Shown: positions 26,731 through 37,162, counted from the first letter of the stretch. The stretch is 64,000 bases of DNA from Pseudomonadaceae bacterium SI-3 (GCA_004010935.1 CP026511.1:248001-312000), one strand, 5' to 3'. The notes: a model not told the origin generated them from the sequence alone. A program made the numbers and translations.

Positions 26731-26758
26731 TGCGCGCGGGCTGTAGCAGCCCGGCGCA
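26731..26758 (-). terminator. hairpin downstream of the thioesterase gene
   Basis: A 12-bp stem with one bulged base (TGCGC-G-CGGGCTG / CAGCCCG-GCGCA) and a 3-base loop lies 30 bp after the thioesterase stop. No clear T-run follows on the coding strand. Confidence 0.4.
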
Positions 26759-26788
26759 CCCTGGCAGGGCAGAGGGGTGCGGCTGCGT

Positions 26789-27241
26789 TTACTTATGCAG
26801 CACGAACTGGCCGGTGAAACGCACTGCGTCCCGGCCATCAGCAGCCAGGATGCGGCTGTGCAGGGTCAGGCGCGAACGGCCACGGCGACGGTAGATCGTC
26901 TCGAACCGCTCCCAGGCGCTATCGTCCGGGGCCGAGCAGACAGCGGTGGCGTCATCCATCACGGGCAGCGGATAGTCGATCTGGCCTTCCTGAATGACGA
27001 TATGGCCATCGTCGATCCCGGCCTCGCGCAGGCGCAGGTGCAGCCAGCCCCAGCCAGCCAGCACCGAGGCGCAGTAGAGGCTGCCACCGAACATGCTGCT
27101 TTTGTGGTTGATGTTCGCTTGCAGCGGGACCTTCAGGCGCAGCTCATGATTTTCCCAATGCTCGACGCGCAGGCCCATCGCCCGGGTCAGTGGGATGTCG
27201 TGGTGCAGAATGGCTTCCAGGTAGCGGCTATCGCGGCTCAT
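26789..27241 (-). CDS. YiiD C-terminal-type thioesterase
   Basis: A hotdog-fold protein of 150 residues resembling the C-terminal thioesterase domain of YiiD. The segment NHKSSMFGGSLYCASVLAGW near residue 45 carries the family-typical asparagine and glycine-rich helix start. It lacks the N-terminal acetyltransferase domain found in full-length YiiD. The substrate is not known; acyl-CoA or acyl-carrier thioesters are likely. It precedes nothing on its strand but a hairpin, and a cysteine-cluster gene lies 130 bp upstream. Confidence 0.82.
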   Translation of the reverse strand: MSRDSRYLEAILHHDIPLTRAMGLRVEHWENHELRLKVPLQANINHKSSMFGGSLYCASVLAGWGWLHLRLREAGIDDGHIVIQEGQIDYPLPVMDDATAVCSAPDDSAWERFETIYRRRGRSRLTLHSRILAADGRDAVRFTGQFVLHK

Positions 27242-27372
27242 GCCGGGTGGATTCCTAACGTGTGCGGATACAGGCAGACGCCAAGCATGACTGCTGAGTC
27301 ACGATATTGCCAGTTTCGGCGGCGCTTTTTAGCGGCCGTTTTCCGACGTTTCGGATGGGTTGGAAGGCGGCG

Positions 27373-27777
27373 TTAGCGCGCTGCGGTTTTCTGCTGATAC
27401 GCGCAGTAGCCGGGCCTTGGCCCGACATGCGGGTGGTTGCGGCAGGTATCGGGGCGCTTGGCATAGACCGTGCACAAGCGTGTCTTGCGATCGAGGTAAA
27501 CACAGTCTCCGTTGGCCAGTCGGGTCAGAGTGAAGATGCCGTGCTTCTGATTGAAATGTTCAACGAGGCCTTCTTTGCTCAGGCGTTTGGCGATGCCCTT
27601 GAGCGGCTCGTCACGCTCGAAGGCGTCGACCACTTCGAGGCGTATCAGGTCATCGATCCGCACCTCGACCGGTAAAGTGCAACACGTGGCGTGGCAGTCT
27701 CGGCACAGGCCGTTGCTGTATCGCGCCCAGGTTTCAAGGCGCTCGGGGTCGGCAGAAGCGATCAAACGTGTCTTCAC
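27373..27777 (-). CDS. YkgJ-family cysteine cluster protein
   Basis: A 134-residue protein with the conserved cysteine pattern of the YkgJ/UPF0153 family: CRDCHATCC near residue 25, C in GDCVYLDRKTRLCTVY near residues 93-103, and the later PDTCRNHPH. The cysteines probably bind a metal such as zinc or an iron-sulfur cluster. The function is unknown. It is divergent from glgP with 202 bp between the two starts. Confidence 0.87.
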   Translation of the reverse strand: MKTRLIASADPERLETWARYSNGLCRDCHATCCTLPVEVRIDDLIRLEVVDAFERDEPLKGIAKRLSKEGLVEHFNQKHGIFTLTRLANGDCVYLDRKTRLCTVYAKRPDTCRNHPHVGPRPGYCAYQQKTAAR

Positions 27778-27979
27778 GGCGGCGGTATCGGTAATGGCGG
27801 CGCGCGATCATAGCGACACGGGGTGGAATTTCCAGCGAAACCGACGAGTCGAACGCCGGACAGACGGTCGCCCAGATGCTGCTGAAACCTGCAAACCTGT
27901 CTGTATTGCCGTTTTTTGAGGCGGCCTGGAGCCGCCATGAATGCTTCGTATCCTTTCACCCGCTGCACGAGGTCTGTCC

Positions 27980-30439
27980 ATGACGCAAGAAACGACTGCT
28001 CCCAACGCCGATGAGGTCGCAGCTTTTCGTGAAAATGTAATCAGCAAGCTGACCTATTCGATCGGTAAGGACCCCGAGCATGCCTCCGATCATGACTGGT
28101 TCGAGGCGGTGGCGCTGGCCACGCGTGACCGTATGATCGACCAGTGGATGGACCGTACTCGACAGGGCTATCGAGAAGGCAAGAAGCGGGTCTATTACCT
28201 CTCCCTGGAATTCCTCATAGGCCGTCTGCTCACCGACAGCCTCAGCAACCTGGGCCTGCTCGATGTGGCGCGCGAGGCGCTGGCCGGCGTAGACGTCGAC
28301 TTCGAGCGTATTCGTGTGCTCGAGCCTGACGCCGCGCTGGGTAATGGTGGCTTGGGGCGGCTTGCGGCCTGTTTCATGGAAAGCATGGCGACCCTCGGTG
28401 TGGCCGCGCACGGCTATGGAATCCGCTACGATCACGGCCTGTTCCGCCAGGCGATCGTCGATGGTTGGCAGCACGAGCAGACCGAGACCTGGTTGAATTT
28501 TGGCAATCCTTGGGAATTCGAGCGACCCGAAGTCAGCTATCTGATCGGCTTCGGCGGCAGCGTGGCGGCGATGCCGTCGGATGGCAGCAGCTCTGATCAG
28601 CCCAAGCATTTCTGGCACTGGGCCGAAGGGGTCCGGGCCATTGCCTACGATACGCCGGTCGTGGGCTGGCGCGGTGCCAGCGTTAACACCTTGCGTTTGT
28701 GGCGTGCGCGGGCCGAGGCGGACTTCCATCTGGAACGCTTCAACGCCGGCGACCACATCGGCGCGGTCGCTGAGGAAGCGCGCGCTGAAAGCATTTCCCG
28801 TGTTCTGTATCCCGCCGACAGCACCGAAGCGGGGCAGGAGCTGCGTCTGCGCCAGGAATATTTCTTCGTTGCGGCATCCTTGCAGGACCTGCTGCGCCGG
28901 CACCTGGATCAGCGCGGCACGCTGATGAATCTCCCGGAATTCGCCGCTATCCAGCTCAACGATACGCACCCGGCGATCGCCGTTGCCGAGCTGATGCGCC
29001 TGCTGGTGGACGTGCATGAAGTGCCGTGGCGCAAGGCCTGGGAGCTGACCGTCGGCACCCTGTCCTACACCAACCACACGCTGCTGCCCGAGGCGCTGGA
29101 AACTTGGCCCGTAGGGCTGATGGAGCGCCTGCTGCCGCGGCACATGCAGATCATCTACCTGATCAATGCCCAGCACCTCGATGCGTTGCGTGAGCGAGGT
29201 ATCCACGACGTAAACCTGCTGCGCTCGGTCTCGCTGATCGAAGAAGGCCACGGTCGCCGCGTACGCATGGGCAACCTCGCGTTTCTCGGTTCGCACTGTG
29301 TTAACGGTGTTTCAGCACTGCACACAGGTCTGATGCGCGAGACGGTGTTTACGGACCTGCATTCGCTTTATCCCAAGCGGATCAGCAACAAGACCAACGG
29401 CATCACCTTCCGCCGTTGGCTGTATCAGGCCAACCCGCAGCTGACCCGTCTGCTGGTCGATCATGTGGGTGAAGAACTGCTTGATTCACCGGAGACGCTG
29501 CTGCGCCAGCTGGAGCCCTGCGCCGATCAGCCGGATTTCCGTGCCCGCTTCGCCGCCCAGCGCCTGGGCAACAAGCAGTTGCTGGCGCGCATGATTCAGG
29601 AGCGGCTGGGGATCAGCGTCGATCCGAACGCGTTGTTCGATGTGCACGTCAAACGCATCCACGAATACAAGCGTCAATTGCTGAACCTGCTGCATACCGT
29701 CGCGCTGTATCAGGCGATTCGCTCCGATCCGGGCGGCCATTGGATTCCGCGCGTGAAGATCTTCGCCGGCAAGGCGGCGGCCAGTTATCACACGGCCAAA
29801 CTGATCATTAAGCTGACCAACGATATCGCCCGGACCATCAACGATGATCCGACCGTGCGTGGGTTGCTGAAGGTCGTATTCCTGCCGAACTACAACGTCA
29901 GTCTGGCCGAACGCATCATCCCGGCCGCCGACCTGTCCGAACAGATATCCACCGCAGGGCTCGAGGCGTCGGGCACCAGCAACATGAAATTCGCACTGAA
30001 CGGCGCGCTGACTATCGGCACGCTGGATGGTGCCAACGTCGAAATGTGCGAGCAGATCGGTGCCGAGCATATGTTCATCTTCGGCATGACCGCGCAGGAG
30101 GTAGAGGCGCGCAAACAGGCCAACGAGTACAACGCCGAAGCCACCATCATCGGCTCGCCGCGGCTCAACGAAGTCTTGATGGCGATCCGCAATGGTGCCT
30201 TCTCGGCTGAAGATCCGGGCCGCTATACCGCCTTGATCGATGGCTTGAAGTGGCACGATACCTTCATGGTCTGTGCCGACTTCGAGGCCTATTGGCAGGC
30301 GCAGCTGGAAGTCGAGGCGCGCTGGCGCGATGCGGACAGCTGGTGGCGCTCGGCGGTGCTCAACACCGCACGCACCGGCTGGTTCTCGTCGGACCGTACC
30401 ATCCGCGAATATGCCCAGGAGATCTGGAAAGTGCTCTGA
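27980..30439 (+). CDS. glgP: glycogen/alpha-glucan phosphorylase
   Basis: Phosphorolyses alpha-1,4-glucans to glucose 1-phosphate. From MTQETT it is 819 residues, close to the bacterial norm of about 815. The pyridoxal-phosphate lysine lies in EASGTSNMKFALNGAL near residue 665, and the N-terminal YYLSLEFLIGR and ALGNGGLGRLAACF motifs are intact. The ATG at 27980 has GAGG upstream and was preferred over one 39 bases earlier that follows a hairpin (27920-27936). No other glg gene is nearby, as in many pseudomonads where glgP is separate. Confidence 0.96.
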   Translation: MTQETTAPNADEVAAFRENVISKLTYSIGKDPEHASDHDWFEAVALATRDRMIDQWMDRTRQGYREGKKRVYYLSLEFLIGRLLTDSLSNLGLLDVAREALAGVDVDFERIRVLEPDAALGNGGLGRLAACFMESMATLGVAAHGYGIRYDHGLFRQAIVDGWQHEQTETWLNFGNPWEFERPEVSYLIGFGGSVAAMPSDGSSSDQPKHFWHWAEGVRAIAYDTPVVGWRGASVNTLRLWRARAEADFHLERFNAGDHIGAVAEEARAESISRVLYPADSTEAGQELRLRQEYFFVAASLQDLLRRHLDQRGTLMNLPEFAAIQLNDTHPAIAVAELMRLLVDVHEVPWRKAWELTVGTLSYTNHTLLPEALETWPVGLMERLLPRHMQIIYLINAQHLDALRERGIHDVNLLRSVSLIEEGHGRRVRMGNLAFLGSHCVNGVSALHTGLMRETVFTDLHSLYPKRISNKTNGITFRRWLYQANPQLTRLLVDHVGEELLDSPETLLRQLEPCADQPDFRARFAAQRLGNKQLLARMIQERLGISVDPNALFDVHVKRIHEYKRQLLNLLHTVALYQAIRSDPGGHWIPRVKIFAGKAAASYHTAKLIIKLTNDIARTINDDPTVRGLLKVVFLPNYNVSLAERIIPAADLSEQISTAGLEASGTSNMKFALNGALTIGTLDGANVEMCEQIGAEHMFIFGMTAQEVEARKQANEYNAEATIIGSPRLNEVLMAIRNGAFSAEDPGRYTALIDGLKWHDTFMVCADFEAYWQAQLEVEARWRDADSWWRSAVLNTARTGWFSSDRTIREYAQEIWKVL

Positions 30440-30649
30440 TGGCAAAGTGGAGCGGCTTGGCGGGATGATGGATCGGACCGCCGCCGCTTCTGCATGATGG
30501 GAGGGGGTTCCGGGAAGAGGGAAGACATGGTTTGCAGGCACTTTGCCGCTTCGCTGAACTCTGCGCCCTGTCGACAGGTCTGAGGGAGGGTTAGTTTCCC
30601 CCTGGCCTGCTAAACTGCGCGGGCTTATCCATCCCTCCGGAGCCATTCC

Positions 30650-31660
30650 ATGTCACGCGTAACCCTGAGTCGCTACTTGATTGAGCAGACCCGCAGCAAC
30701 AACACCCCTGCAGATCTGCGCTTCCTTATCGAAGTAGTGGCTCGAGCGTGCAAGGAAATCAGCCACGCCGTCTCCAAAGGCGCATTGGGCGGCGTTCTCG
30801 GGGCGACCGAAACCGAGAACATCCAGGGCGAAGTCCAGAAGAAGCTCGACGTCCTTTCCAACGAAATCCTGCTCGAAGCGAACGAGTGGGGCGGTCACCT
30901 GGCCGGTATGGCCTCGGAAGAAATGGACAACGCCTACCAGATTCCTGGCAAGTACCCGAAAGGCGCCTACCTGCTGGTCTTCGACCCGCTGGACGGCTCC
31001 AGCAACATTGACGTTAATGTGTCGGTCGGCACCATCTTCTCCGTCCTGCGCTGCCCAGACGCGTGCTTCTCCCAAAATGACGCCCTTGGCGAGGAGGCTT
31101 TCCTCCAGCCAGGTACCAAGCAGGTTGCAGCCGGTTATGCGATCTACGGACCGCAGACCATGCTCATGCTGACGCTGGGCAACGGCGTCATGGGCTTCAC
31201 CCTCGACCGCGAACTGGGTAGCTTCGTGCTGACTCATGAAAACATCCGTGTGCCGGAAAGCACCGCTGAGTTCGCCATCAACATGTCCAATCAGCGTCAC
31301 TGGGAAGCACCGGTACAGCGCTACGTGAGTGAATTGCTGGCCGGCAACGAAGGCCCGCTGAACAAGAACTACAACATGCGCTGGATCGCTTCGATGGTGG
31401 CCGACGTGCACCGCATCCTGACCCGTGGCGGCATGTTCATGTACCCACGCGATTCCCGCGAGCCAGGCAAGGCCGGCAAGCTGCGCCTGATGTACGAAGC
31501 CAACCCGATGTCCTTTATCATCGAGCAGGCCGGCGGCGCGGCAACCACAGGCACTCAGCGCATTCTCGACGTCCAGCCCGAGTCGCTGCACCAGCGTGTG
31601 CCAGTGTTCCTGGGGTCTAAAGAAGAAGTCGAGCGTGTCACTGGCTACCACAAGGCCTGA
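30650..31660 (+). CDS. fbp: fructose-1,6-bisphosphatase class 1
   Basis: Removes the 1-phosphate of fructose 1,6-bisphosphate in gluconeogenesis. The metal and substrate motif [12 protein letters not shown] near residue 110 and the C-terminal [15 protein letters not shown] are intact. 336 residues is full length, and CGGAG precedes the ATG. A 12-bp palindrome CCTGTCGACAGG lies at 30567-30578 in the promoter region. The next gene (DUF924) begins 2 bp after the stop, so they form an operon. Confidence 0.97.
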   Translation: MSRVTLSRYLIEQTRSNNTPADLRFLIEVVARACKEISHAVSKGALGGVLGATETENIQGEVQKKLDVLSNEILLEANEWGGHLAGMASEEMDNAYQIPGKYPKGAYLLVFDPLDGSSNIDVNVSVGTIFSVLRCPDACFSQNDALGEEAFLQPGTKQVAAGYAIYGPQTMLMLTLGNGVMGFTLDRELGSFVLTHENIRVPESTAEFAINMSNQRHWEAPVQRYVSELLAGNEGPLNKNYNMRWIASMVADVHRILTRGGMFMYPRDSREPGKAGKLRLMYEANPMSFIIEQAGGAATTGTQRILDVQPESLHQRVPVFLGSKEEVERVTGYHKA

Positions 31661-31662
31661 AG

Positions 31663-32265
31663 ATGACCTCGCCCTCACAGGAATTGCTGAACTGGTGGTT
31701 CGGTGAAGGCACCACCGCTACTGAGATAGCTGGCGCAAAGAATGGCCTCTGGTTCGGCTACAAGCCCGAACAGGATGAAGAAGCCCGCGAGCGTTTCGGT
31801 GCTCTCGCCGAGCGCGCACTCGCAGGCGAGCTGATCGAGTGGGCCGAGTCGCCACATGGCTGGCTCGCACTTGTCCTTCTCCTTGATCAGCTTCCACGCA
31901 TGATCCATCGCGGCACGCCGAAGGCATTCGCCGGTGACGAGCGCGCGCTGCAGCTCGTGCGGGACGGCATGGCTCACGGCGGCGATGTCCTGCTGGCGCC
32001 TATACAGCGTGTATTCATCTACCTTGTGCTTGAACACACAGAAAATCTCAGCGTGCAGGATCAGGCCGTGCAGCAGTTCGAGCAGCTCCTTGGTATCGCC
32101 GATGCGGGCGAGCAAAAGCTGTTTGCCGATTTCCTCGACTTTGCTGAACGCCATCGGCAGGTCATTGCTCGCTTCGGCCGCTTTCCTCATCGCAATGCCA
32201 TTCTGGGTCGCAGCTCAAGCGAGGCTGAACAGACTTTTCTCGCTGGGCCTGGTTCAGGCTTCTAG
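31663..32265 (+). CDS. DUF924 family protein
   Basis: A cytoplasmic, mainly helical protein of 200 residues of the DUF924 family (tetratricopeptide-like fold). The motif LLDQLPRMIHRGTPKAFAGD near residue 72 is the family hallmark, and FIYLVLEHTENL follows near residue 118. It starts 2 bp after fbp and is probably co-transcribed with it. No biochemical role is known to me. Confidence 0.88.
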   Translation: MTSPSQELLNWWFGEGTTATEIAGAKNGLWFGYKPEQDEEARERFGALAERALAGELIEWAESPHGWLALVLLLDQLPRMIHRGTPKAFAGDERALQLVRDGMAHGGDVLLAPIQRVFIYLVLEHTENLSVQDQAVQQFEQLLGIADAGEQKLFADFLDFAERHRQVIARFGRFPHRNAILGRSSSEAEQTFLAGPGSGF

Positions 32266-32358
32266 TCCTGCTGAGGAACCATCCTGGGCGGCTTGTTTTC
32301 TATCTGTTACCGCAAGGCCAAGCAAGGCCAGCCGTTGACTCGAAAAAAGGAATCCGAC

Positions 32359-32613
32359 ATGTCGTTGCGCTATGTATCGCTGGTCGTCGCTGTCGTGCTG
32401 TTGGCTGCGTGCAGTCCGGTGACGCAGGAAAACTTCGCCAAGTTGCAGGCGGGGATGTCCCGTGCAGAGGTCGAAAAGCTATTGGGCAAGCCAGGCGAGT
32501 GCGCCGGCGCGCTGGGCATGTCGAGCTGCACCTGGGGGCAGAAAAACCGCTTTATCAGCATCCAGTTCGCGGGTGACAAAGTCATGATGTTTTCGGGCCA
32601 AGGTCTGAAATAA
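32359..32613 (+). CDS. small lipoprotein, SmpA/OmlA-like
   Basis: An 84-residue protein with a lipoprotein signal (LLAAC, Cys18). The mature part contains the BamE/SmpA-like pattern FAKLQAGMSRAEVEKLLGKP, which occurs in several small envelope lipoproteins. The start with AAAAAAGGAA upstream was chosen over a longer frame that begins in the preceding gene's trailer. It lies 9 bp before the lipocalin gene, with which it forms an operon. Confidence 0.85.
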   Translation: MSLRYVSLVVAVVLLAACSPVTQENFAKLQAGMSRAEVEKLLGKPGECAGALGMSSCTWGQKNRFISIQFAGDKVMMFSGQGLK

Positions 32614-32622
32614 GGAGCTCGT

Positions 32623-33168
32623 ATGCGCCTGTTCGTTGCGCTTTTCACTGCACTACTGATCGCCGGGTGCGCAGGTTCCGGCAGTAACGTGAACGGTCCT
32701 GAGACGGCCGGACAGGTGGATCTGGAACGCTACCAAGGCACCTGGTACGAGCAGGCGCGCCTGCCGATGTTTTTTCAGCGCAACTGCGTGCGCTCGCAGG
32801 CGAATTACCGGCTGCAGGATGACGGCAGCATGGCGGTGAGCAATCGCTGCGAAACCGAAGATGGTGAACAGCAGGAGGCCACGGGGGAGGCGGTACCACA
32901 GCAGAAGGGCGAGACGGACAAGCTGTGGGTTCGCTTCGACAACTGGTTCAGCAACCTTTTCCCGGGCCTGACCAAGGGACATTACTGGATCCTTTATCTT
33001 GCCGATGACTACAGTGTGGCGCTGGTCGGCAGTCCTGATCGGGATTACCTCTGGTTGCTATCGCGAGAAAAGGAGATCGATGATGCAACCCGGGACCGGT
33101 TGCTCGACGAGGCCCGTAAGCGTGGCTATGACACCAGCGAGCTGATCTGGCGCGGTGAAACGGGCTGA
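32623..33168 (+). CDS. blc: outer-membrane lipocalin (Blc)
   Basis: A bacterial lipocalin of 181 residues that is anchored in the outer membrane and binds lipids or other hydrophobic ligands. The lipobox IAGC (Cys16) follows a short signal. The lipocalin fold motif YQGTWYEQARLP is near residue 38, and YWILYLADDYSVALVG and DYLWLLSR mark the later strands. AAGGAG lies 6 bases upstream of the ATG. Blc expression is linked to envelope stress and stationary phase in enterics; nothing here shows that directly. Confidence 0.93.
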   Translation: MRLFVALFTALLIAGCAGSGSNVNGPETAGQVDLERYQGTWYEQARLPMFFQRNCVRSQANYRLQDDGSMAVSNRCETEDGEQQEATGEAVPQQKGETDKLWVRFDNWFSNLFPGLTKGHYWILYLADDYSVALVGSPDRDYLWLLSREKEIDDATRDRLLDEARKRGYDTSELIWRGETG

Positions 33169-33194
33169 GTTGCCATTTCGCAAGGGCAGGTCGG

Positions 33195-33626
33195 CTAGTC
33201 CCAGTTCAATCGAGCCAGTTGCCATTTCCCATCGGCTAGCCACCATTCGAGCCGGGCATTGTAATGCCCGAGCCGCTGAGGCAGGAGGGCTTCGGCACCG
33301 GTCAGCGCCACCTGTGCTTCGCTGTAGCCTTTGTCCGGGTAGGTCGGGTCAATCCAGCTGCGGCTGTTGAGTGCGATGACGTTCACGTTGCGATGACGTA
33401 GGAACATCAAGGTAGCCGTGCGTCTTGCCCAGTCCCGATCCGCCTCTTGGTTAGCGCTGAACTCCTGGTGAACGAGGTCCATGAGGCGTGAGGTGTCCTT
33501 GCTTTCGATGCTCTCCTGCAGCGATTCAACAGCCGCCTGCAGCGCAGCCTCTGGATCATCGCGACCACATCCGACCAGCATCAGCGCTACCGCCATGAAC
33601 GCGACGGCTAATTTCCATACGGGCAT
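33195..33626 (-). CDS. hypothetical lipoprotein, NTF2-like
   Basis: A 143-residue lipoprotein (lipobox LMLVGC, Cys20). The mature part has the helix-then-curved-sheet pattern of NTF2-like proteins: LQAAVESLQESIESKD followed by a segment ending ARLEWWLADGKWQLARL. No catalytic residue is evident. It is convergent with the lipocalin gene and lies 77 bp from the divergent pip gene. Its role is unknown. Confidence 0.8.
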   Translation of the reverse strand: MPVWKLAVAFMAVALMLVGCGRDDPEAALQAAVESLQESIESKDTSRLMDLVHQEFSANQEADRDWARRTATLMFLRHRNVNVIALNSRSWIDPTYPDKGYSEAQVALTGAEALLPQRLGHYNARLEWWLADGKWQLARLNWD

Positions 33627-33703
33627 GCCTAACCTCTCGAACCTCGTTATGATGCCGGAAACGTCAGGCGGCCCTAACCCGCGTACCGATCATGGAGTGT
33701 GCC

Positions 33704-34675
33704 ATGCAAACCTTGTATCCGGAGATCAAACCCTACGCCCGGCATGAGCTGGCGGTCGAAGCGCCGCATGTGCTTTACGTCGACGAGAGTGGGTCGCCGG
33801 AGGGCCTGCCTGTTGTGTTCGTTCACGGTGGCCCAGGCGGTGGTTGTGATGCGCTGAGTCGTCGCTTCTTCGACCCCAACCTATACCGAATCATCACGTT
33901 CGATCAGCGTGGCTGCGGTCGTTCCACCCCCCATGCAAGCCTCGAAAATAACACCACGGCGCACCTGATCGCGGACATGGAGCACATCCGCGAATTTCTC
34001 GGCATCGACAAGTGGGTGCTGTTTGGCGGCTCCTGGGGTTCGACGCTGTCGCTCGCGTATGCCCAGACCTTTCCTGAGCGTGTCCATGCACTCATCTTGC
34101 GGGGCATCTTTCTCTGTCGGCCGGAGGACTTCCACTGGTTCTATCAGGAAGGCGCTAGCCGCCTGTTTCCAGATTATTGGCAGGACTTCATCGCCCCGAT
34201 TCCGCCAGAAGAACGCGGCGATCTCATGCAGGCGTTCTACAAGCGTCTGACCGGTACCGACCAGATCGCCCAAATGCATGCGGCCAAGGCCTGGTCCTGC
34301 TGGGAGGGACGCACGGCCACGCTGCGGCCCAATACTCAGGTAGTCGATCGTTTCTCCGATACTCATCGTGCGCTGGCAATGGCGCGTATCGAGTGCCATT
34401 ACTTCGTCAACCAAGCATTTCTTGAGCCGAACCAGTTACTGCGCGACGTGCACAAGATTGCACACCTGCCGGGCATCATCGTGCATGGCCGTTATGACGT
34501 GATCTGCCCGCTGGACAATGCGTGGGCGCTGCACGAGGCCTGGCCCAACAGTGAGCTGCAGATCATTCGCGAGGCTGGCCATTCAGCATCCGAACATGGC
34601 ATCTGCGATGCACTGGTCCGAGCCGCGGCCGAGATAGCACAGCGCCTGCTCGACCTGCCCCCTGAGGAGGCCTGA
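33704..34675 (+). CDS. pip: proline iminopeptidase
   Basis: An alpha/beta hydrolase (peptidase S33) that releases N-terminal proline. The oxyanion segment HGGPGGG near residue 41, the nucleophile elbow GGSWGS (Ser110), an aspartate in HGRYDVICP and a histidine in [11 protein letters not shown] complete the triad. The second ATG, with GGAG 7 bases upstream, gives 323 residues. Its stop overlaps the dtd start (ATGA), so the two are coupled, as in other pseudomonads. Confidence 0.95.
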   Translation: MQTLYPEIKPYARHELAVEAPHVLYVDESGSPEGLPVVFVHGGPGGGCDALSRRFFDPNLYRIITFDQRGCGRSTPHASLENNTTAHLIADMEHIREFLGIDKWVLFGGSWGSTLSLAYAQTFPERVHALILRGIFLCRPEDFHWFYQEGASRLFPDYWQDFIAPIPPEERGDLMQAFYKRLTGTDQIAQMHAAKAWSCWEGRTATLRPNTQVVDRFSDTHRALAMARIECHYFVNQAFLEPNQLLRDVHKIAHLPGIIVHGRYDVICPLDNAWALHEAWPNSELQIIREAGHSASEHGICDALVRAAAEIAQRLLDLPPEEA

Positions 34676-35112
34676 TGAAGGCATTGATCCAGCGCGTGCG
34701 TCAGGCGCGGGTCGAGGTGGCTGGCGAGGTGATCGGCTCGATCGATCAGGGCCTGCTGGTGCTGGTCGGGGTCGAGCGGGAGGATGATCGAGCGCGTGCC
34801 GATAAGCTCCTGCACAAGCTGTTGCGATACCGAGTGTTCAGCGACGAGAACGACAAGATGAACCGCTCACTTTCTGACGTCGGTGGTGGTCTGTTGCTGG
34901 TTTCTCAATTCACCCTGGCGGCGGACACGAACAGTGGTCTACGGCCGAGCTTCTCAACTGCTGCGCCTCCAGAGCTGGGCGAAGAGCTCTACGATTATCT
35001 GGTCGGTCAGGCGCGTCTGCAGCATCCGAATGTGGCCTGCGGCCGTTTCGGTGCCGATATGCAGGTCTATCTTCAGAACGACGGGCCGGTGACCTTCCTG
35101 CTGGAAAGCTGA
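34675..35112 (+). CDS. dtd: D-aminoacyl-tRNA deacylase
   Basis: Hydrolyses D-aminoacyl-tRNA and glycyl-tRNA(Ala) to protect translation. The motif SQFTLAADT near residue 79 and the Gly-cisPro segment NDGPVTF near the C-terminus are intact. 145 residues is exact family length. It overlaps the pip stop by one base and shares its operon. Confidence 0.96.
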   Translation: MKALIQRVRQARVEVAGEVIGSIDQGLLVLVGVEREDDRARADKLLHKLLRYRVFSDENDKMNRSLSDVGGGLLLVSQFTLAADTNSGLRPSFSTAAPPELGEELYDYLVGQARLQHPNVACGRFGADMQVYLQNDGPVTFLLES

Positions 35113-35133
35113 GGATAAGGCGGCGGGGCTAGG

Positions 35134-35553
35134 TCAGCGTTTCGACGATTCGAGCCCGTTTTCGTGCAGCCAGGTTATAGCGTATTCACGCAACTGCACC
35201 GCCTGATAGTCCAGCCAGGCCTGGCGAACATCCGGAAAGTCTTCCAGCTTGAAGTCGAACGTCCGCAGCGGCTTGCGTCCCTGCAAGGCATTGGCAAGGA
35301 CGGCATGGGCGTTGGGGTCGTGCTGGGTAAATAGGAAGGCTTCACGCATCGCGATCGACTGTGCCAGCCCGAGAGGCTCGATGTCTAAATAGCGATCTTC
35401 TTGCACATCATATTTTTCGTCGGCACCTGGGGCGGCTTCTCCGGGGAAAACCGCCTGAATCTGGCCGGACTCCAGGTCCAGGTAATGCTCGCTGGCGTCG
35501 CGGTTTTCCAGGGCGTATTCCAGGCGGTGAAGATCTATGGTCAAGGGTCGCAT
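35134..35553 (-). CDS. UPF0158 family protein
   Basis: A 139-residue acidic cytoplasmic protein of the UPF0158 family. The N-terminal pattern of an aliphatic helix followed by HYLDLESGQIQAVF is typical, as is FKLEDFPDVRQAWLDYQ near residue 105. The MRPLTI start was chosen because upstream codons are unlike the family. Function unknown. It is convergent with dtd and follows rsmE on its strand after 101 bp. Confidence 0.85.
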   Translation of the reverse strand: MRPLTIDLHRLEYALENRDASEHYLDLESGQIQAVFPGEAAPGADEKYDVQEDRYLDIEPLGLAQSIAMREAFLFTQHDPNAHAVLANALQGRKPLRTFDFKLEDFPDVRQAWLDYQAVQLREYAITWLHENGLESSKR

Positions 35554-35654
35554 GGCTACAACTATGATTGAGGGGTTCACAGGCTCTGACCCGTATGCAC
35601 CGCTTGCGTGCACTACGTTCATCGGTACCGCGTCGCATCTCGGCTAAATGATCT

Positions 35655-36362
35655 TCAGAATAGGCGCGCCAGCAGGGCGCTGACGGCGGTCTCAACTCGC
35701 AGAATGCGATCCCCAAGCTGCACTGGCTGCAGGCCGGCCTCGGTCAGTTTCTCCACTTCGTACGGTATCCAGCCGCCTTCGGGACCAATAGCCAGCGTCA
35801 CCGGCTCGCTCAGTGCGCGAGGGCAGGCCGGGTAGTCGCCTGGGTGGCCGACCAGGCCGCGGGTACCGGCAACCAGCTGTGGCAGGCGATCTTCTACGAA
35901 GGGTTTGAAGCGCTTCTCTATGATGACTTCAGGCAACACGGTATCGCGGGCCTGCTCCAGTCCGAGTAGCAGCTGTTCGCGGATAGCCTGCTGCTCGAGG
36001 AAAGGGGTCTGCCAGAAACTCTTCTCTACGCGGTAGCTGTTAAGCAAGACAAGCTTGGGCACGCCCATGCTGGCTACCGTTTGCAGCACGCGGCGCAGCA
36101 TCTTCGGCCGGGGCAAGGCCAACAGCAGAGTAACGGGCAATTTGGCTGGCGGGGTTTGCTGCAGCTCGATCTTGAGTTCGGCTTCCTTGGCGTCCAGACG
36201 CAGCAGCTGTCCCTGGCCCATTTGGCCGCCTAGCAGTCCGACCCTCAGGCACTCTCCCGCCTCGGCGCGGTGAACCTCATGGAGGTGTGTCAGACGGCGG
36301 TCACGCAGAACTACCCGATCGGCGGCGACAAAGTCGGCCGCCTCCAGCAGCAACAGATTCAC
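35655..36362 (-). CDS. rsmE: 16S rRNA (uracil-1498-N3)-methyltransferase
   Basis: A SPOUT-class methyltransferase of 235 residues that modifies U1498 of 16S rRNA. The C-terminal knot carries [15 protein letters not shown], followed by [11 protein letters not shown], the family's AdoMet-site signature. The N-terminal PUA-like domain includes [15 protein letters not shown]. Its start overlaps the tatC stop by 4 bp, so it closes the ubi-his-tat operon. Confidence 0.95.
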   Translation of the reverse strand: MNLLLLEAADFVAADRVVLRDRRLTHLHEVHRAEAGECLRVGLLGGQMGQGQLLRLDAKEAELKIELQQTPPAKLPVTLLLALPRPKMLRRVLQTVASMGVPKLVLLNSYRVEKSFWQTPFLEQQAIREQLLLGLEQARDTVLPEVIIEKRFKPFVEDRLPQLVAGTRGLVGHPGDYPACPRALSEPVTLAIGPEGGWIPYEVEKLTEAGLQPVQLGDRILRVETAVSALLARLF

Positions 36363-37162
36363 GGACGTGAAACGGGTGGTTGATCGCCGGGGTCGGGCTC
36401 GCTGCCGTCTGCATCACCGCGAAATTCTTCTTCGCGCTTCTTCACCATACTGCCGCAGAGTAGACCGGCCTCGAACAGTATCCACATAGGCACAGCGAGC
36501 AAAGCCTGGGAGAACACGTCGGGTGGCGTCAACACCATGCCAACGACGAAGCAGCCGACCACAACGTAGGGACGGCTTTTGCGCAGGGTGGCTACGTCGA
36601 CGATGCCCACCCAGATCAGCAGGAAGGTCGCTACCGGGATTTCGAACGCCACGCCAAAAGCGAAGAACAATGTCAGCACGAAGTCGAGGTACTGACCGAT
36701 GTCGGTCATCATCGCCACGCCTTCGGGCGTCACGCTGGCAAAGAAGCCGAACATGATCGGGAAGACCACGAAGTACGCGAAGGCCATGCCGCCGTAGAAG
36801 AGGAAGATGCTGGAGATCAGCAACGGCACCGCAACGCGCTTTTCATGCTTGTACAGACCGGGCGCAATGAAGCTCCAGATCTGATGCAGGATGACCGGCA
36901 TCGACAGGAACAGCGCCACCATCATCGTCAGCTTGAACGGCGTCAGGAACGGCGAGGCCACGCCTGTGGCGATCATCGTCGCGCCTTCTGGCAGGTAGGC
37001 CCGCAGCGGTGCGGCCACCAGCGCGTAGATCTGCTGGGAGAAGTAAAACAACCCGCCAAACAGCAGCAGTATCGCCACCACGCAGCGCAGTAGCCGCTTG
37101 CGCAATTCGGTCAGGTGGGCAATCAGCGGCATTTCCTGATCATCAATGGATGTATTGCTCAT
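36359..37162 (-). CDS. tatC: Sec-independent protein translocase TatC
   Basis: The multispanning receptor subunit of the twin-arginine translocase, which exports folded proteins. The 267 residues contain six hydrophobic helices. The family motif [10 protein letters not shown] is at residue 15 and [13 protein letters not shown] near residue 95. It overlaps tatB by 4 bp and rsmE by 4 bp. The C-terminal tail, rich in acidic residues, is normal for pseudomonads. Confidence 0.97.
   Translation of the reverse strand: MSNTSIDDQEMPLIAHLTELRKRLLRCVVAILLLFGGLFYFSQQIYALVAAPLRAYLPEGATMIATGVASPFLTPFKLTMMVALFLSMPVILHQIWSFIAPGLYKHEKRVAVPLLISSIFLFYGGMAFAYFVVFPIMFGFFASVTPEGVAMMTDIGQYLDFVLTLFFAFGVAFEIPVATFLLIWVGIVDVATLRKSRPYVVVGCFVVGMVLTPPDVFSQALLAVPMWILFEAGLLCGSMVKKREEEFRGDADGSEPDPGDQPPVSRP

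Noticed and set aside
26605..26838. 77-codon minus-strand frame overlapping the thioesterase end
   Set aside because: Shadow of the thioesterase 3' end and the downstream hairpin; no ribosome site.
27920..27936. GGCGGC-CTGGA-GCCGCC as a terminator for the cysteine-cluster gene
   Set aside because: It lies upstream of both divergent genes and has no T-run in either direction after the stem; at most a leader hairpin of glgP.
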